Positions 1-9,038 of a stretch of 64,000 nt of DNA are shown piece by piece. The position numbers were made by a program, and so were the translations under genes. Numbering within the stretch: position 1 is the stretch's first letter; each line of letters begins with the position of its first letter. The stretch lies in assembly GCA_947259315.1 (NCBI GenBank), contig CAMYLR010000023.1:1-64000 (forward strand), in the 5' to 3' direction. A model generated the notes under the pieces. It ran no database searches, was not told the origin of the DNA, and saw only the letters and a list, made by a program, of their open reading frames with translations. Source of the DNA: an uncultured Gemmatimonadales bacterium. Its GTDB lineage: Bacteria > Gemmatimonadota > Gemmatimonadetes > JACCXV01 > JAHWKZ01.

Positions 1-510
1 CCACCGCTCGGCCGGCGGGTCGATCGCTTCCAACTGCTCGCCGACGCCAGTTCCCCTCCGCGTTCCGCCCTGCAAGAAGAAGTGGACGTCGGCGCCCAAC
101 TCGCGTGCGACATCGACAAGCGTGTTCTCGGGGTCGGGCACGGCGAAACGGCGCGCGAGCGCCATCAACACGGCAGCTGCATCACTGGACCCGCCGCCGA
201 GGCCGGCACCAACTGGGATCCGCTTCTCGATCGTGATCGCGACGCGCGGGTCGCGACCGGTGTGCTCAGCGATCAGCCGGGCGGCGTGCGCGGCCAGGTT
301 CTCGTCGCCCTGCGGCACGTGCTCGGCCCACTCCCCCACCACCTCGCACGTCACATCAGAACCTGCCGGCGCAGGCTCTAAGGTTACGGTATCCGCTAGA
401 TCGATCGATTGATAACCGGTGTCTACGGTGTGGTAGCCGTCGTCACGACGGCCGGTGATCTCCAGGTACAGATTGATCTTGGCGGGCGCCTGCCAGATCT
501 CCCTGGACAT
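1..510 (-). CDS. ispE: 4-diphosphocytidyl-2-C-methyl-D-erythritol kinase (IspE), 3' end cut by window edge
   Basis: GHMP-family kinase of the non-mevalonate isoprenoid pathway, phosphorylating CDP-methylerythritol in the cytosol. The first 170 codons are present and the C-terminal part (family length about 290) lies left of the window. Visible are the N-terminal substrate motif APAKINLYLEITGRR (residues 8-22) and the GHMP ATP-binding loop PVGAGLGGGSSDAA (about residues 95-108). The ATG at 510 shares its A with the TGA of the upstream membrane-protein gene (TGATG), so translation is probably coupled. The identification is firm. Confidence 0.93.
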   Translation of the reverse strand, partial: MSREIWQAPAKINLYLEITGRRDDGYHTVDTGYQSIDLADTVTLEPAPAGSDVTCEVVGEWAEHVPQGDENLAAHAARLIAEHTGRDPRVAITIEKRIPVGAGLGGGSSDAAAVLMALARRFAVPDPENTLVDVARELGADVHFFLQGGTRRGTGVGEQLEAIDPPAERW

Positions 511-1565
511 CACAGATCCGAGGCTTCGATCTCGGGCTCGATCACCGTTTCAAACTCGGCTTCGAGCTCCTTGCCCATCTCTTCCTCGGAGTGCTCGATC
601 TCGCGCCACGAGAGCCCTTCGCGGAAGAAGAAGAGAAGGCCCAACAGCGTGACCCCCGCCCACGTCACGGCATGAAACCCGGCCGAGAACGAGAACGCGG
701 TGGTCCGATCGACGGCGAACACCTCGAGGCTTTTGACGATCAGCGCCTGATAGGTACCCACGAAGCCGGGCGCCGAAGGCGCGGCGACGCCTAGCGTAGC
801 GACGCAACTGGTGAAGAACGCCCCGATCCACCCCACGTGTCCTAGCTCGAACGCCTGCAAACCGAACACGTAAACCGACGAGATCAACACCCACTGAACG
901 AACGCAAGGATGAAGCTCAAGACGACCATATCGGGCCGGCGCAGGAGCTGAAACCCGTCGGCGAACGTTACCAGGGCGCGTTCGATCGACTCCTCGAACC
1001 GACCACCGAGCAAGTTGCGCGTCAGCCATCTCGATGCCCGAAGGAACGCCTGCGGGTGGAACGCGAGCACCGCCTGGAAGACCAGAAAACCGACAAAGAT
1101 GTAGAGCGTGATCCGCACTACGGTGTCGACCCAATCGGGAAACGGAAAGCTGAGCGTGAGAAAGAACAGGATCGTGAGCAGCGCGAACCCGTCGAGCATC
1201 CGCTCGACGAACAAACCTCCGAACGCGGTTCCGGTGGGGACCTTCTCGCGACGACTGAGCGCGTAGGCGCGCACGAACTCCCCGATTCGTACCGGCAAGA
1301 CGTTGTTTGCCATCAGCCCGATCGCGGTCGCGCTGGTACACCCCGCCAGTGGCACGGAGCCGTAGGGCTTGAGCAGGATCTTCCAGCGGATGGCGCGCAT
1401 GACGACGTTGATGACGGGGTTGATCACGAAGATGAGCGCGAGGAGGCCAAGATCGGCGCGTCTCAGCGACCAGCCGACCTCGTTCCAGTGGACGCCCCGC
1501 ACTACATAGATGATCGCCGCCACCGAGATGGCGACCCCGATCCACGTCTTCCACTGCTTGGCCAT
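510..1565 (-). CDS. Flippase-like / lysylphosphatidylglycerol synthase TM-domain (UPF0104) membrane protein
   Basis: 351-residue polytopic inner-membrane protein with about eight hydrophobic segments spread over its length and an arginine-containing motif NNVLPVRIGEFVRAY near residue 90, typical of the LPG_synthase_TM (YbhN/AglD2-like) family. No aminoacyl-transferase domain is fused, so it is the membrane module only. Members are proposed to flip or transport lipid intermediates, but the substrate here is unknown. The charged C-terminal tail (EEEMGKELEAEFE) is cytoplasmic by the positive-inside rule. It lies 42 nt after the HD-domain gene and overlaps ispE by one base. No clear Shine-Dalgarno precedes the ATG, so the exact start is moderately certain. 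Confidence 0.75.
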   Translation of the reverse strand: MAKQWKTWIGVAISVAAIIYVVRGVHWNEVGWSLRRADLGLLALIFVINPVINVVMRAIRWKILLKPYGSVPLAGCTSATAIGLMANNVLPVRIGEFVRAYALSRREKVPTGTAFGGLFVERMLDGFALLTILFFLTLSFPFPDWVDTVVRITLYIFVGFLVFQAVLAFHPQAFLRASRWLTRNLLGGRFEESIERALVTFADGFQLLRRPDMVVLSFILAFVQWVLISSVYVFGLQAFELGHVGWIGAFFTSCVATLGVAAPSAPGFVGTYQALIVKSLEVFAVDRTTAFSFSAGFHAVTWAGVTLLGLLFFFREGLSWREIEHSEEEMGKELEAEFETVIEPEIEASDL

Positions 1566-1607
1566 GCTAGCAATACCGTCCGACGGAGCTCAGGAATTCA
1601 AGTGGGA

Positions 1608-2405
1608 CTACATCAGAGGGGTTTCGTTGATCACCAGCTTGTAAACGGCCCCCAGGCGGTCTGCGGCGCGATTCGACAAGATCATCCGCGGCAGGAAGAT
1701 CTCGAAGTACTCCATGACCGGCGAGATCTTGGTATCGATCGCCAACGCCAGCGTGATGGTCGGCTTCGTTTCGGAGGTCTCGCCCTCGTCGTAGTCCGAC
1801 GCGGTGAACTGCGCGATGTCCTGCGGGGTGGCGGTGGGGTTCGAGTTTTGCCCGTTCGAGTCGTTCCCGTTCCCGCGCTCACCCTTCAGCTCCTTGGCTT
1901 CGTGTGGCCCGACGACCTTGAGCGACGAGCGCGTGACCGCGTAGTTGACGCGATCGTGGATGTCGAGATGGATCATCGCCTTGTCGCGGACGCGCGAGCG
2001 GTGGACGTCGGACTTGTCGGCCAGGATCAGCGCCGCGGCGATGTCGCTGACCGGCGCGCCGTCGGTCTCGTGATGGTGACCGATCGCGGTCACGACCTCG
2101 ATCGTCTCCTCGATCGACAACCCGGCGTCGCGCAGCAGCCCGTGGGCGATCGCCGCCCCCGACTGCGCGTGATGATCACGGTTCACGATGTTGCCGATGT
2201 CGTGCAGGTACGCGGCGATCCCGGCCAGCTCGCACTGCCTCTCGGGCCGTTCCAGGGCTTCGACTACCGCCTTGGCGCGCTGCGCCGTGACGCTGGCGTG
2301 ACGCCGGCCGTGCTCGGTGTAACCGATCGACTCGAGAACGCCATCGGCACGATCCAAGTAGTGGGTGACCTCAGCGTTCTCTCGAATGTCGGCTAGCGTT
2401 AGCAT
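1608..2405 (-). CDS. HD-domain phosphohydrolase-like protein
   Basis: 265 residues. An HD-superfamily metal-dependent phosphohydrolase core is visible: H35 in EHGRRHAS, the HD pair at 68-69 (YLHDIGN), H78/H79, a histidine cluster at 110-112 (GHHHE) and D130 (LILADKSD). The last part (about 150-265) has no motif I recognise and carries a low-complexity Gly/Asn/Ser linker ([15 protein letters not shown]). The ATG at 2405 was chosen because GAGAGGAA lies just upstream; a longer reading frame to 2555 lacks support and would run deep into the neighbouring gene. It overlaps the DUF2520 gene by 35 nt. The substrate is unknown; nucleotide or signalling-nucleotide hydrolysis is family-level inference. 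Confidence 0.72.
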   Translation of the reverse strand: MLTLADIRENAEVTHYLDRADGVLESIGYTEHGRRHASVTAQRAKAVVEALERPERQCELAGIAAYLHDIGNIVNRDHHAQSGAAIAHGLLRDAGLSIEETIEVVTAIGHHHETDGAPVSDIAAALILADKSDVHRSRVRDKAMIHLDIHDRVNYAVTRSSLKVVGPHEAKELKGERGNGNDSNGQNSNPTATPQDIAQFTASDYDEGETSETKPTITLALAIDTKISPVMEYFEIFLPRMILSNRAADRLGAVYKLVINETPLM

Positions 2406-3294
2406 GTACTTCCTCTCTCTCGTTCCTATGATCTTCAATGAGCTCGGCCACCTTCTTGTGGCCCTCACCGCGCACGCGATCGGGGACCAATTCCAGCGCG
2501 ATCGCACCCAGTGCACGGTACAGCTGACACACCTTTGGATATGGCGCCAAGGCATCCAGCTGTTCCCGAACGGTTTTGACGTCGCCCCGAGCCACCGGTC
2601 CGGTCAACGCTTGGTCGGGCAACTTCGTGGCCAGATTCGCGTCGGTTTGGCCCGCCAGCGGAGCGATCAAATCACGCGCCGTCTCGGCGTCGATCCCGGC
2701 CTGTAGCAACAGCACCGCCGCGGCCGCATCGAGTGCCACCCGACCGTTGGCGACGAACACGAGCGCCGCATGATACAGCGGCTTGTTCTCCGCCGCGACG
2801 TGTATAAAGCGCAAATCGAGCGTTTCGGTAAACGCTTCGAGCACGGTGACCGCCGCCTCGTCGCCCTCGATCACGACGATCGCACCGGCCAGCGCATCCG
2901 GGTCGCTCTCTGCGCCACGGAGCGTCATCGCCGGGTGCCACGAGCCGCACGCCACCCCGCCCTTGGACAGTGACTGCAAGAGGCTCGCCGGATGGGCGCC
3001 CGCGCAGTGCGCCACGACGGCGGGGCGCGGCCCGGTGGCTCGACCCAGCCGCTCGGCGGTGGCGCAGATCGCGTCGTCGGGCACCGCGATCAGCCACAGA
3101 TCGGCGCGGATTGCCGGCGGCTGCGCGTTGATCGCCACATCGAACCCCTCGGCCAGCGCGGCCCGCCGCGGCTTGAGCGGGTGCGGGTTCCAGAGCCCGA
3201 CGACGTCGACGCCTCGCTTGCGCGCCAGATTGGCGATCGCCAACCCGACGCGACCGGCGCCATAGATGAACACCGACGGTGCCTTTGTCGTCAC
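2371..3294 (-). CDS. Rossmann-like / DUF2520 domain protein
   Basis: 307 residues. The N-terminus has the dinucleotide-binding glycine motif GAGRVG (12-17), followed by a Rossmann-like domain to about residue 120 and a mostly helical C-terminal half with the features of the DUF2520 family (CGSWHPAMTLRG, then NKPLYHAALVFVANG). Such proteins resemble ketopantoate or pyrroline-5-carboxylate reductases, but the physiological substrate is unknown. The GTG start at 3294 overlaps the stop of hflX as GTGA, and the end overlaps the HD-domain gene by 35 nt, so the three genes are probably translated together. Confidence 0.75.
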   Translation of the reverse strand: MTTKAPSVFIYGAGRVGLAIANLARKRGVDVVGLWNPHPLKPRRAALAEGFDVAINAQPPAIRADLWLIAVPDDAICATAERLGRATGPRPAVVAHCAGAHPASLLQSLSKGGVACGSWHPAMTLRGAESDPDALAGAIVVIEGDEAAVTVLEAFTETLDLRFIHVAAENKPLYHAALVFVANGRVALDAAAAVLLLQAGIDAETARDLIAPLAGQTDANLATKLPDQALTGPVARGDVKTVREQLDALAPYPKVCQLYRALGAIALELVPDRVRGEGHKKVAELIEDHRNEREEVHANASRHSRER

Positions 3295-4536
3295 CCAACC
3301 TCCTCGACCCGAAACCCGCTTTGCTCGATCCGAGCCACGACTTCGGGTCGCGTCTCGAGCTCGACCTCGACGACGGAGTCCGTGTAGCGGCGGTCGAGCA
3401 CGTCGCCCAGCTCGTGGAGCCGTGCCAGCGAACGCGTGTCGTTGAGCGGTAACGTAACGATCACGCGCGCCTTTCGCGCCTTGAGAAACTGGGTGAGCGC
3501 GTCGGTCAGCGCTTCCAAGCCGCGCGACTCGATCGCCGAGGCCATGACCGCGTTCGGGTAGTCGGCCACGACCTGCGCCCGCAAGCTCGCCCGTTCGCCC
3601 GCCGGAACGCGATCGAACTTGTTGAAGACGTGGATCATCGGCGCGTCCTCGGCTTCGAGTTCGACCAGCACGTCGCCGACGACGCGCATCTGATCGGCGT
3701 AGTGGGGATCGGAAACGTCGACAACGTGCAACAACAGATCGGCGTGGAGCACCTCTTCGAGCGTGGCCCGGAACGATGCCACCAGGTGGTGCGGCAGGTT
3801 GCGGATAAAACCAACCGTATCGGTCAGCAGGACCTCCTCGTCGTCATCCAGATCGATCCGCCGAGTGGTGGCGTCCAGCGTGGCGAACACCTTGTCCTCG
3901 ACCCGGAGGTGTTCGATTCCACGCGTCGTGACGGCTCTTGCGCTGGAGGCTCCGGCGCTCCTCGATGTGCGTCAGCTTCTCCTTGAGCACACCGATCCGG
4001 TGACGGATCACCCGCCGGTCGACCTCGAGCTGCGTCTCGCCGGGTCCGCGCAAGCCGATGCCGCCGCGGATCCGCGACAAGTGGGTCCACATCCGCCGCA
4101 ACCGCGGCAAGAGGTACTGCAATTGCGCCAACTCGACCTGGAGCTTGGCCTCGTTGGTTCGGGCGTGATCGGCAAAGATGTCGAGGATCAGCTCGGAGCG
4201 ATCGAGCACCCGAACGCCGACCAGGTCTTCCAGGTTCTTCCCCTGCGCCGGCGATAGATCGTTGTCGAACAGCACCAGCTCGGCATCGGCGGCGAGCACC
4301 TCTTCCTTTAGCTCGTTCGCCTTGCCGGCTCCGATGTAGTAGCGCTTGTCCGGCGCTTGACGGCGCTGAACGAGCTCGCCCACGACGGCGCCGCCGGCGG
4401 ATACAGCGAGCGCCCGCAGCTCCTCCAACAATGTCCGCTCCGACCATTGAACGCCGTCCTCGTTGGCGACCGGACCGCCGACCGCTACTAGTACGACGCG
4501 CTCGGCCACGTCGCTTGGTGAAACCTCGTACGTCAA
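3291..4536 (-). pseudogene. hflX: Ribosome-associated GTPase HflX, interrupted by loss of the P-loop segment with a frameshift
   Basis: HflX binds 50S subunits and rescues stalled ribosomes. Codons from the TTG at 4536 to about 3940 encode a normal N-terminal HflX domain (YYIGAGKANEL, LFDNDLSPAQGKNLED, then RIRGGIGLRGPGETQLE and an intact helix ending RRSLQRKSRHDA). The remainder, in another frame from about 3920 to 3291, encodes an intact rest of the G domain and C-terminal domain (VEDKVFATLDATTRR, G3 DTVGF, G4 NKFD). What should lie between, the switch from VALVGYTN through the Walker A GKST, is absent: roughly 59 bp (a length of 3n+2) are missing. Both flanks are well conserved, so this is either a very recent deletion or an assembly error. 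The TTG start overlaps the upstream mscS-type gene as TTGA. Confidence 0.88.
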
Positions 4537-6212
4537 GCTTCCACCTTCTCGGACTTAGGGTGGGCCTTGGGAATCGTCGTTGCGTTTCCGTCCCGTGTCG
4601 CGGCATAGAGCGGCGACAAGATCTCTATCCCCGCTTCCGCACACCGATCCTGAATGTTCTGGTGCAACTCCGAGTACGTGCGCGCCATCCTCTTCGCATT
4701 ATCCGTGTAAGCGTTGAGTTCATACACCACCGAGTAGTCATCAAGGCTCTTCTGAAGCACGAATGGCGTCGGATCCTCCTTAATAAAGTCGGTCTCTGTA
4801 GCCGCCGAGATCAGTGCCTCGTGCACCCTGCGCCAATCAACGTCGTACCCAATCGTCACCGTCGTATGAAGGATAAGCTTGCCCTCGCGCGCACTGTTCG
4901 AATAGTTGATGAGGTGACTTCCCACAACGAGCGAGTTGGGGATCGCGATCTCCTCGTTCTTGTTCGTTCGCACCCGGGTCACAAGCAACGTCTTCTCGAT
5001 CACATCACCAACCGTGTCGGCAATCTTGACCCGATCCCCGACATTGAATGGCCGCATGTAAACCATCACCGTGCCGGCCATCACGTTGGCCACCGCCGAC
5101 GCGGAGCCGAGCGAGATCAGGAGCGCTAGAAACGCCCCCACTCCCTTGAACGCAGTTGACTCGCTTTGTGGCATGTACGGAATCGTGACAATCACTGCGA
5201 GGGCGACGATCAAGATGCGGGTGAGCTTGTACGTTGGCTCGGCCCATTCAGGATGGAAGCCTTGAAACCGAATCCGCTCGTGTTCCAGTCCTTGAAATAC
5301 AAGATGGACGAGCCGAAGCAGGTACCGGGTCGCCAGAATGATGACTGCGATAAACAGGAGGTTCGGCAGGTATGACACGATGGCCGACGTCACGACGTCC
5401 ACCGGCGTCAGGACGTAATCGAGCCAATGAGTGGCGAGCGACCGCGTCCACGGAAAGAAGCTCAGCACGAGCGGCACGTAGAAGTACAGCAGTGCGAGCG
5501 TGATCAGAACTCGCGTCGCCCTGGCCCCAAGCAGCAGCGTCTCGACAACTTGACCCTTTGGCAACAGATCGAGGTTTTGGATCCGCAATGAGGGCAGGCG
5601 CTCGGGGCCGCGTTCGCGAATCGTCGTGTAGAGCCGTCGGAAAAACCGCTGCAGGAACCGGAGCAAAAAGACGAGGATCGCCGTCGCCAGCGCGGTCAGC
5701 CCCACACCCATCAGAATCGCCCGCCAGTTGGTGGCGATGGCCTGTTCGCGGAGCGCCTCATCTACGATACGAGCGTACCGCTCGGCAGCCTCCTGACGCG
5801 TCAGACCGACTGCGGCCGCGTCGCCGGGTGTGACCGTCATAACGACCAAGTCACCGATCATGAGATCTGACGTCTTCTCCCCATGGAAGACAGAGATCTC
5901 ACCCGGTCGGCGTATGGGATCGCGCGTCAGACTCCGGAAACGGCTCTCCAGGGCGCGTACCCGGGCTGCGGGTGGGAATGCACCGATCCGCTCGGCGATG
6001 TAGAACAGCGTGTCCCCGCCGACGACGACCGGCACGCGATCGGCGGCGTCGATGCTGAGTGTGTCCACGGTAGCGCCAAGCGTGTCGACCACAGCGCTCG
6101 TGTCCGATGCCGAGACGTTACTGCCGGTCTGGGAGAGCGCCTGACCCGGCGCCCATGCGATCAGCGTTGCGGCGAGAAGTAGCTCACTACCGCGATTCAG
6201 TGCAGCGATCAT
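4533..6212 (-). CDS. MscS-family mechanosensitive ion channel with periplasmic N-terminal domain
   Basis: 559 residues. A cleavable signal peptide (LLLAATLIAWAPGQALS, about 10-26) is followed by a soluble stretch to about 160, then TM segments near 165-190, 235-255, 285-310, 335-355 and the pore-lining TM near 370-400 (GAFLALLISLGSASAVANVMAG). The MscS beta domain follows (YMRPFNVGDRVKIADTVGDV, then NEEIAIPNSLVVGSHLINYS) and a C-terminal alpha/beta domain. It gates in response to membrane tension during hypo-osmotic shock. The ATG at 6212 overlaps the stop of rarA as ATGA; the same frame stays open upstream inside rarA but that part is antisense noise. The periplasmic domain of about 130 residues is longer than in E. 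coli MscS and has no recognised fold. Confidence 0.87.
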   Translation of the reverse strand: MIAALNRGSELLLAATLIAWAPGQALSQTGSNVSASDTSAVVDTLGATVDTLSIDAADRVPVVVGGDTLFYIAERIGAFPPAARVRALESRFRSLTRDPIRRPGEISVFHGEKTSDLMIGDLVVMTVTPGDAAAVGLTRQEAAERYARIVDEALREQAIATNWRAILMGVGLTALATAILVFLLRFLQRFFRRLYTTIRERGPERLPSLRIQNLDLLPKGQVVETLLLGARATRVLITLALLYFYVPLVLSFFPWTRSLATHWLDYVLTPVDVVTSAIVSYLPNLLFIAVIILATRYLLRLVHLVFQGLEHERIRFQGFHPEWAEPTYKLTRILIVALAVIVTIPYMPQSESTAFKGVGAFLALLISLGSASAVANVMAGTVMVYMRPFNVGDRVKIADTVGDVIEKTLLVTRVRTNKNEEIAIPNSLVVGSHLINYSNSAREGKLILHTTVTIGYDVDWRRVHEALISAATETDFIKEDPTPFVLQKSLDDYSVVYELNAYTDNAKRMARTYSELHQNIQDRCAEAGIEILSPLYAATRDGNATTIPKAHPKSEKVEA

Positions 6213-7492
6213 TCTTGCTCCTCGTCCTTCTTGAAAGGGTTTGGCCCTTCGTAGTAGACGCGGCCGCGCAAGCTGTCGGGGAGATGCTGCTGGTCGACCA
6301 CCGCGCCTTCGTAGTCGTGCGCGTACTGATACCCCGCACCGTAGCCCAGGTCCTTCATAAGCTGAGTCGGGGCGTTTCTCAGGTGTAACGGGACCGGCTC
6401 GCGCTCGGTCTCGCGGGCATCGGCGGCAGCGCGCTGATAACCGCTGTAGATCGCGTTCGACTTGGGGGCGATCGCCAGATAAACCGCCGCTTGGGCCAGC
6501 GCCAACGCGCCCTCGGGCATGCCGATGAAGTGGACCGCCTGCTGGGCGGCGACCGCCTGTGGCAGCGCGCGCGGATCGGCCAACCCGACGTCCTCGGAAG
6601 CGAACCGCACCAGCCTCCGCGCGATGTACAGCGGATCTTCGCCCGCCTCCAACATCCGCGCCAGCCAGTACAACCCCGCGTGCGGATCGGAATCGCGCAG
6701 CGACTTGTGGAGCGCGGAGATGATGTTGTAGTGCTCTTCCCCCGCCTTGTCGTAGCGGAGCGCTTTCTTCTGCAATGCGGCCTCGACCTGGTCGCGGGTG
6801 ATCGTCGCCCCATCGGCCGCCAGCGACGCCGCCAACTCCAGCGTCGACAGCGCCACCCGGGCGTCGCCCTGAGCGGACTCGCAGACGAACTCGCGGGCGG
6901 CGTCGTCGAGTGCCATATCCCGAGCGGCGAGACCGACGTCCGAGTCGTCCATCGCGCGATCGACCAACACCCCGATCTGTTCCGGCGTCAGCGACTCGAG
7001 CGTGTACACGCGGAGTCGCGACAAGAGCGCGGCGTTGATCTCGAACGACGGGTTCTCCGTGGTGGCGCCGATCAACGTGACGACGCCCTTCTCGACGTGG
7101 GGCAGGAACGCGTCCTGCTGCGCCTTGTTGAAACGATGGATCTCGTCGCAGAAGAGGATCGTGCGCTGACCGGTGGTACCGATCGTCTCGCGGGCTTGGG
7201 CGACGATCCGCTTGACGTCGGCGACACCCATCGTGACGGCGCTGAACCACACGAACCGCGACCCGGTGGCCTCGGCGATGATCCACGCCAGCGTCGTTTT
7301 TCCGGTGCCCGGAGGACCCCAGAAGACGAGCGAGTGGATCTCGTCGGCCTCGATCATGCGGCGCAATACCGCGCCCGGTCCGACCAGGTGGTCCTGGCCG
7401 ACAAACTCGTCCAACGATCTGGGGCGCAGTCGATCCGCCAGCGGCGCGGCGGCATCCAACCGCTCGCCAGCCAGCTGCTCGAAGAGGTCCAT
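6209..7492 (-). CDS. rarA: Replication-associated recombination protein A (RarA/MgsA AAA+ ATPase)
   Basis: 427 residues. AAA+ clamp-loader-like ATPase acting at stalled replication forks. Walker A WGPPGTGKTTLAW (about 58-70), Walker B FCDEIHRFNKAQQDAF, sensor 1 GATTENPSFEIN and the arginine-finger region ALLSRLRVYTLE are all present, followed by the MgsA C-terminal tetramerisation domain (HKSLRDSDPHAGLYWLARML, then IGMPEGALALAQAAVYLA). Full length for the family. The ATG at 7492 shares a base with the upstream TAA (TAATG). Identification is firm. Confidence 0.95.
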   Translation of the reverse strand: MDLFEQLAGERLDAAAPLADRLRPRSLDEFVGQDHLVGPGAVLRRMIEADEIHSLVFWGPPGTGKTTLAWIIAEATGSRFVWFSAVTMGVADVKRIVAQARETIGTTGQRTILFCDEIHRFNKAQQDAFLPHVEKGVVTLIGATTENPSFEINAALLSRLRVYTLESLTPEQIGVLVDRAMDDSDVGLAARDMALDDAAREFVCESAQGDARVALSTLELAASLAADGATITRDQVEAALQKKALRYDKAGEEHYNIISALHKSLRDSDPHAGLYWLARMLEAGEDPLYIARRLVRFASEDVGLADPRALPQAVAAQQAVHFIGMPEGALALAQAAVYLAIAPKSNAIYSGYQRAAADARETEREPVPLHLRNAPTQLMKDLGYGAGYQYAHDYEGAVVDQQHLPDSLRGRVYYEGPNPFKKDEEQE

Positions 7493-8373
7493 TAACTGGC
7501 CCGCGCCGTCTCCCTCGCTTTGGGATCGGGTTGGCCACCGGCGAGAACGATGGTGCGATCGAGAAGCCCGGCCAAAGTCTTAGCCGTGGCCCCGCTGGCG
7601 TCCCGATTGAGATCGTAGCGCGCCAACCCCAAGCACCGAATCGGTTGGTCCCCGAGCGCGTTCTCGATCGCCGCCACGAGATCGGCGGGCGTTAACGCGT
7701 TCTCGACCGTCTCGTCCGCCGCGGGTACGCCCTCAGGCTCGAGCACCGAAGCGTCGATGTGCACGTACCAACCGTCGACGTCGGTATCGGCCACGGCTGC
7801 GGTCAACCCCGACAGCGTATCCGGGCCGATGACGCGGATCCCGTCGTCGTCCAACGCTCGGGACTCGTCACCGTCCAGCCTTTGACCGCCGATCACGATC
7901 ACGTTGCGGCCCGACAGCTTGCACGGCTTGACGGCCATGCTGTCGCGCTGTTGGCGACCGGTCATCATCGCCAGCGTCGTCCGGTCGCGCTTTGGACGGC
8001 GGAAGAAACTGGTCGTCGCGTAATCCCCGCGCGGCGAAAACCACAACACGCCGGTGCGCGGTCCAAACCCGTCGACGACCCCCAGCGCGCAACCGTTGAC
8101 GAGGCTAAACACGACCGGGAAACGGCTGCGGTCCCACGCCGACAGCACCGCATCGCCGATCGCGCGCGCGTACGCCTCGGTAATCCGCGCTTCCGCTACC
8201 GGCTTCTCGAAGCCGAAGTCCTCGAGTCGCGCCGTCCACCCCAAGGGGCCCAGAAGATCGGCCAGCGTGCGCAACCCGAGCCCGCCGGGGCGATGATCTC
8301 CGTCGGGCTGTCGCACACCATCGCGCGACGGCATCGGCAGAAACTGCAAATGATCGACAAAACTCTTGCTCAT
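7492..8373 (-). CDS. Arginase/ureohydrolase-fold protein lacking canonical metal ligands
   Basis: 293 residues. The order of segments matches the ureohydrolase (arginase/agmatinase) fold: an N-terminal strand with DHRPGG, a central VFSLVNGCALGVVDGFG helix, a GVLWFSPRGDYATT strand where arginases carry the DAHxD manganese site, and a C-terminal WYVHIDASVLEPEGVPA strand where they carry DxDxxDP. At the first site the sequence is SPRGD rather than DAHGD, and at the second HIDASVLEP rather than the usual DxDxxDP. The binuclear manganese site therefore appears incomplete, so a non-hydrolytic or altered role is likely. It lies 26 nt downstream of mpg and overlaps rarA by one base. Family assignment is moderate; function unknown. 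Confidence 0.6.
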   Translation of the reverse strand: MSKSFVDHLQFLPMPSRDGVRQPDGDHRPGGLGLRTLADLLGPLGWTARLEDFGFEKPVAEARITEAYARAIGDAVLSAWDRSRFPVVFSLVNGCALGVVDGFGPRTGVLWFSPRGDYATTSFFRRPKRDRTTLAMMTGRQQRDSMAVKPCKLSGRNVIVIGGQRLDGDESRALDDDGIRVIGPDTLSGLTAAVADTDVDGWYVHIDASVLEPEGVPAADETVENALTPADLVAAIENALGDQPIRCLGLARYDLNRDASGATAKTLAGLLDRTIVLAGGQPDPKARETARAS

Positions 8374-8399
8374 CGGTATTTCGTCTCCATTCGGTATCG

Positions 8400-9038
8400 T
8401 CAGCTCATTACGGGGCTCGGCTCGGATGCCACTTCATGGTTGAGCCGGGTCCTAGAAACATAAGGCGATTCGGGGTCGAAGCACCGCCACAACCGTTCCG
8501 TGCCGACCTTGATCCCGACCCGCGGGCTCCACGCGATCTCGGCCGGCGGCACCCCGGCTTCGATCCACAACGTATCGCCGGTCAGGTCGAGACGGTTGTG
8601 CTCGAGCGTGAGCCCCAGCGCGTCGCAGAGCTTGCCGGGACCGTTGGCCAGGTCGCGATCGACGACCGGTGTACGACGCCTGGCCCGCGCGAAGCGACGG
8701 CCGCGCATGCGATCCAGCCCTTCGAGCGGCTCCAGCGCACGGATCAAAACCGCCGACGGCAGCCCCTGGGCTCGGGTCACTGCGTTCAAACAATAGTACA
8801 TCCCGTAGATAAGATAGATGTACGCGTGTCCCGGTTGGCCGTAAAGCACTTCGGTGCGCCCGGTGCGACCGGCAGCCGCGTGACACGCCGGGTCGTCCTC
8901 GCCCTGATACGCCTCGACCTCGACGATCCGACCGCTGGTCACGCCGTCGGGTCCAGCGTGGACCAACGTGCACCCCAAGAGCGCCGGTGCGACCTCGAGC
9001 GTGTCGCGAGCGTAATGGTCGCGCCCCAATCGGCTCAC
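8400..9038 (-). CDS. mpg: DNA-3-methyladenine glycosylase (AAG/MPG family)
   Basis: 212 residues. Excises alkylated purines in base-excision repair. Diagnostic segments are LLGCTLV at the N-terminus, the catalytic-glutamate strand IVEVEAYQGEDDPACHA, the intercalating-tyrosine region GHAYIYLIYGMYYCLN, PSAVLIRALEP and a C-terminal beta-barrel ending in SPRVGIKVG. The GTG at 9038 was chosen because it forms a GTGA overlap with the stop of cca and gives the usual family length; the reading frame further upstream is inside cca on the same strand and is spurious. Confidence 0.92.
   Translation of the reverse strand: MSRLGRDHYARDTLEVAPALLGCTLVHAGPDGVTSGRIVEVEAYQGEDDPACHAAAGRTGRTEVLYGQPGHAYIYLIYGMYYCLNAVTRAQGLPSAVLIRALEPLEGLDRMRGRRFARARRRTPVVDRDLANGPGKLCDALGLTLEHNRLDLTGDTLWIEAGVPPAEIAWSPRVGIKVGTERLWRCFDPESPYVSRTRLNHEVASEPSPVMS

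Noticed and set aside
1056-2396. Plus-strand open frame of 446 codons opposite the flippase-like and HD genes
   Set aside because: Arg/Asp/His-rich mirror-frame composition with no domain; the minus strand encodes recognised proteins over the same interval.
3291-4536. Programmed ribosomal frameshifting in hflX
   Set aside because: A frameshift could not restore the missing P-loop codons, which are absent from the DNA in all frames.
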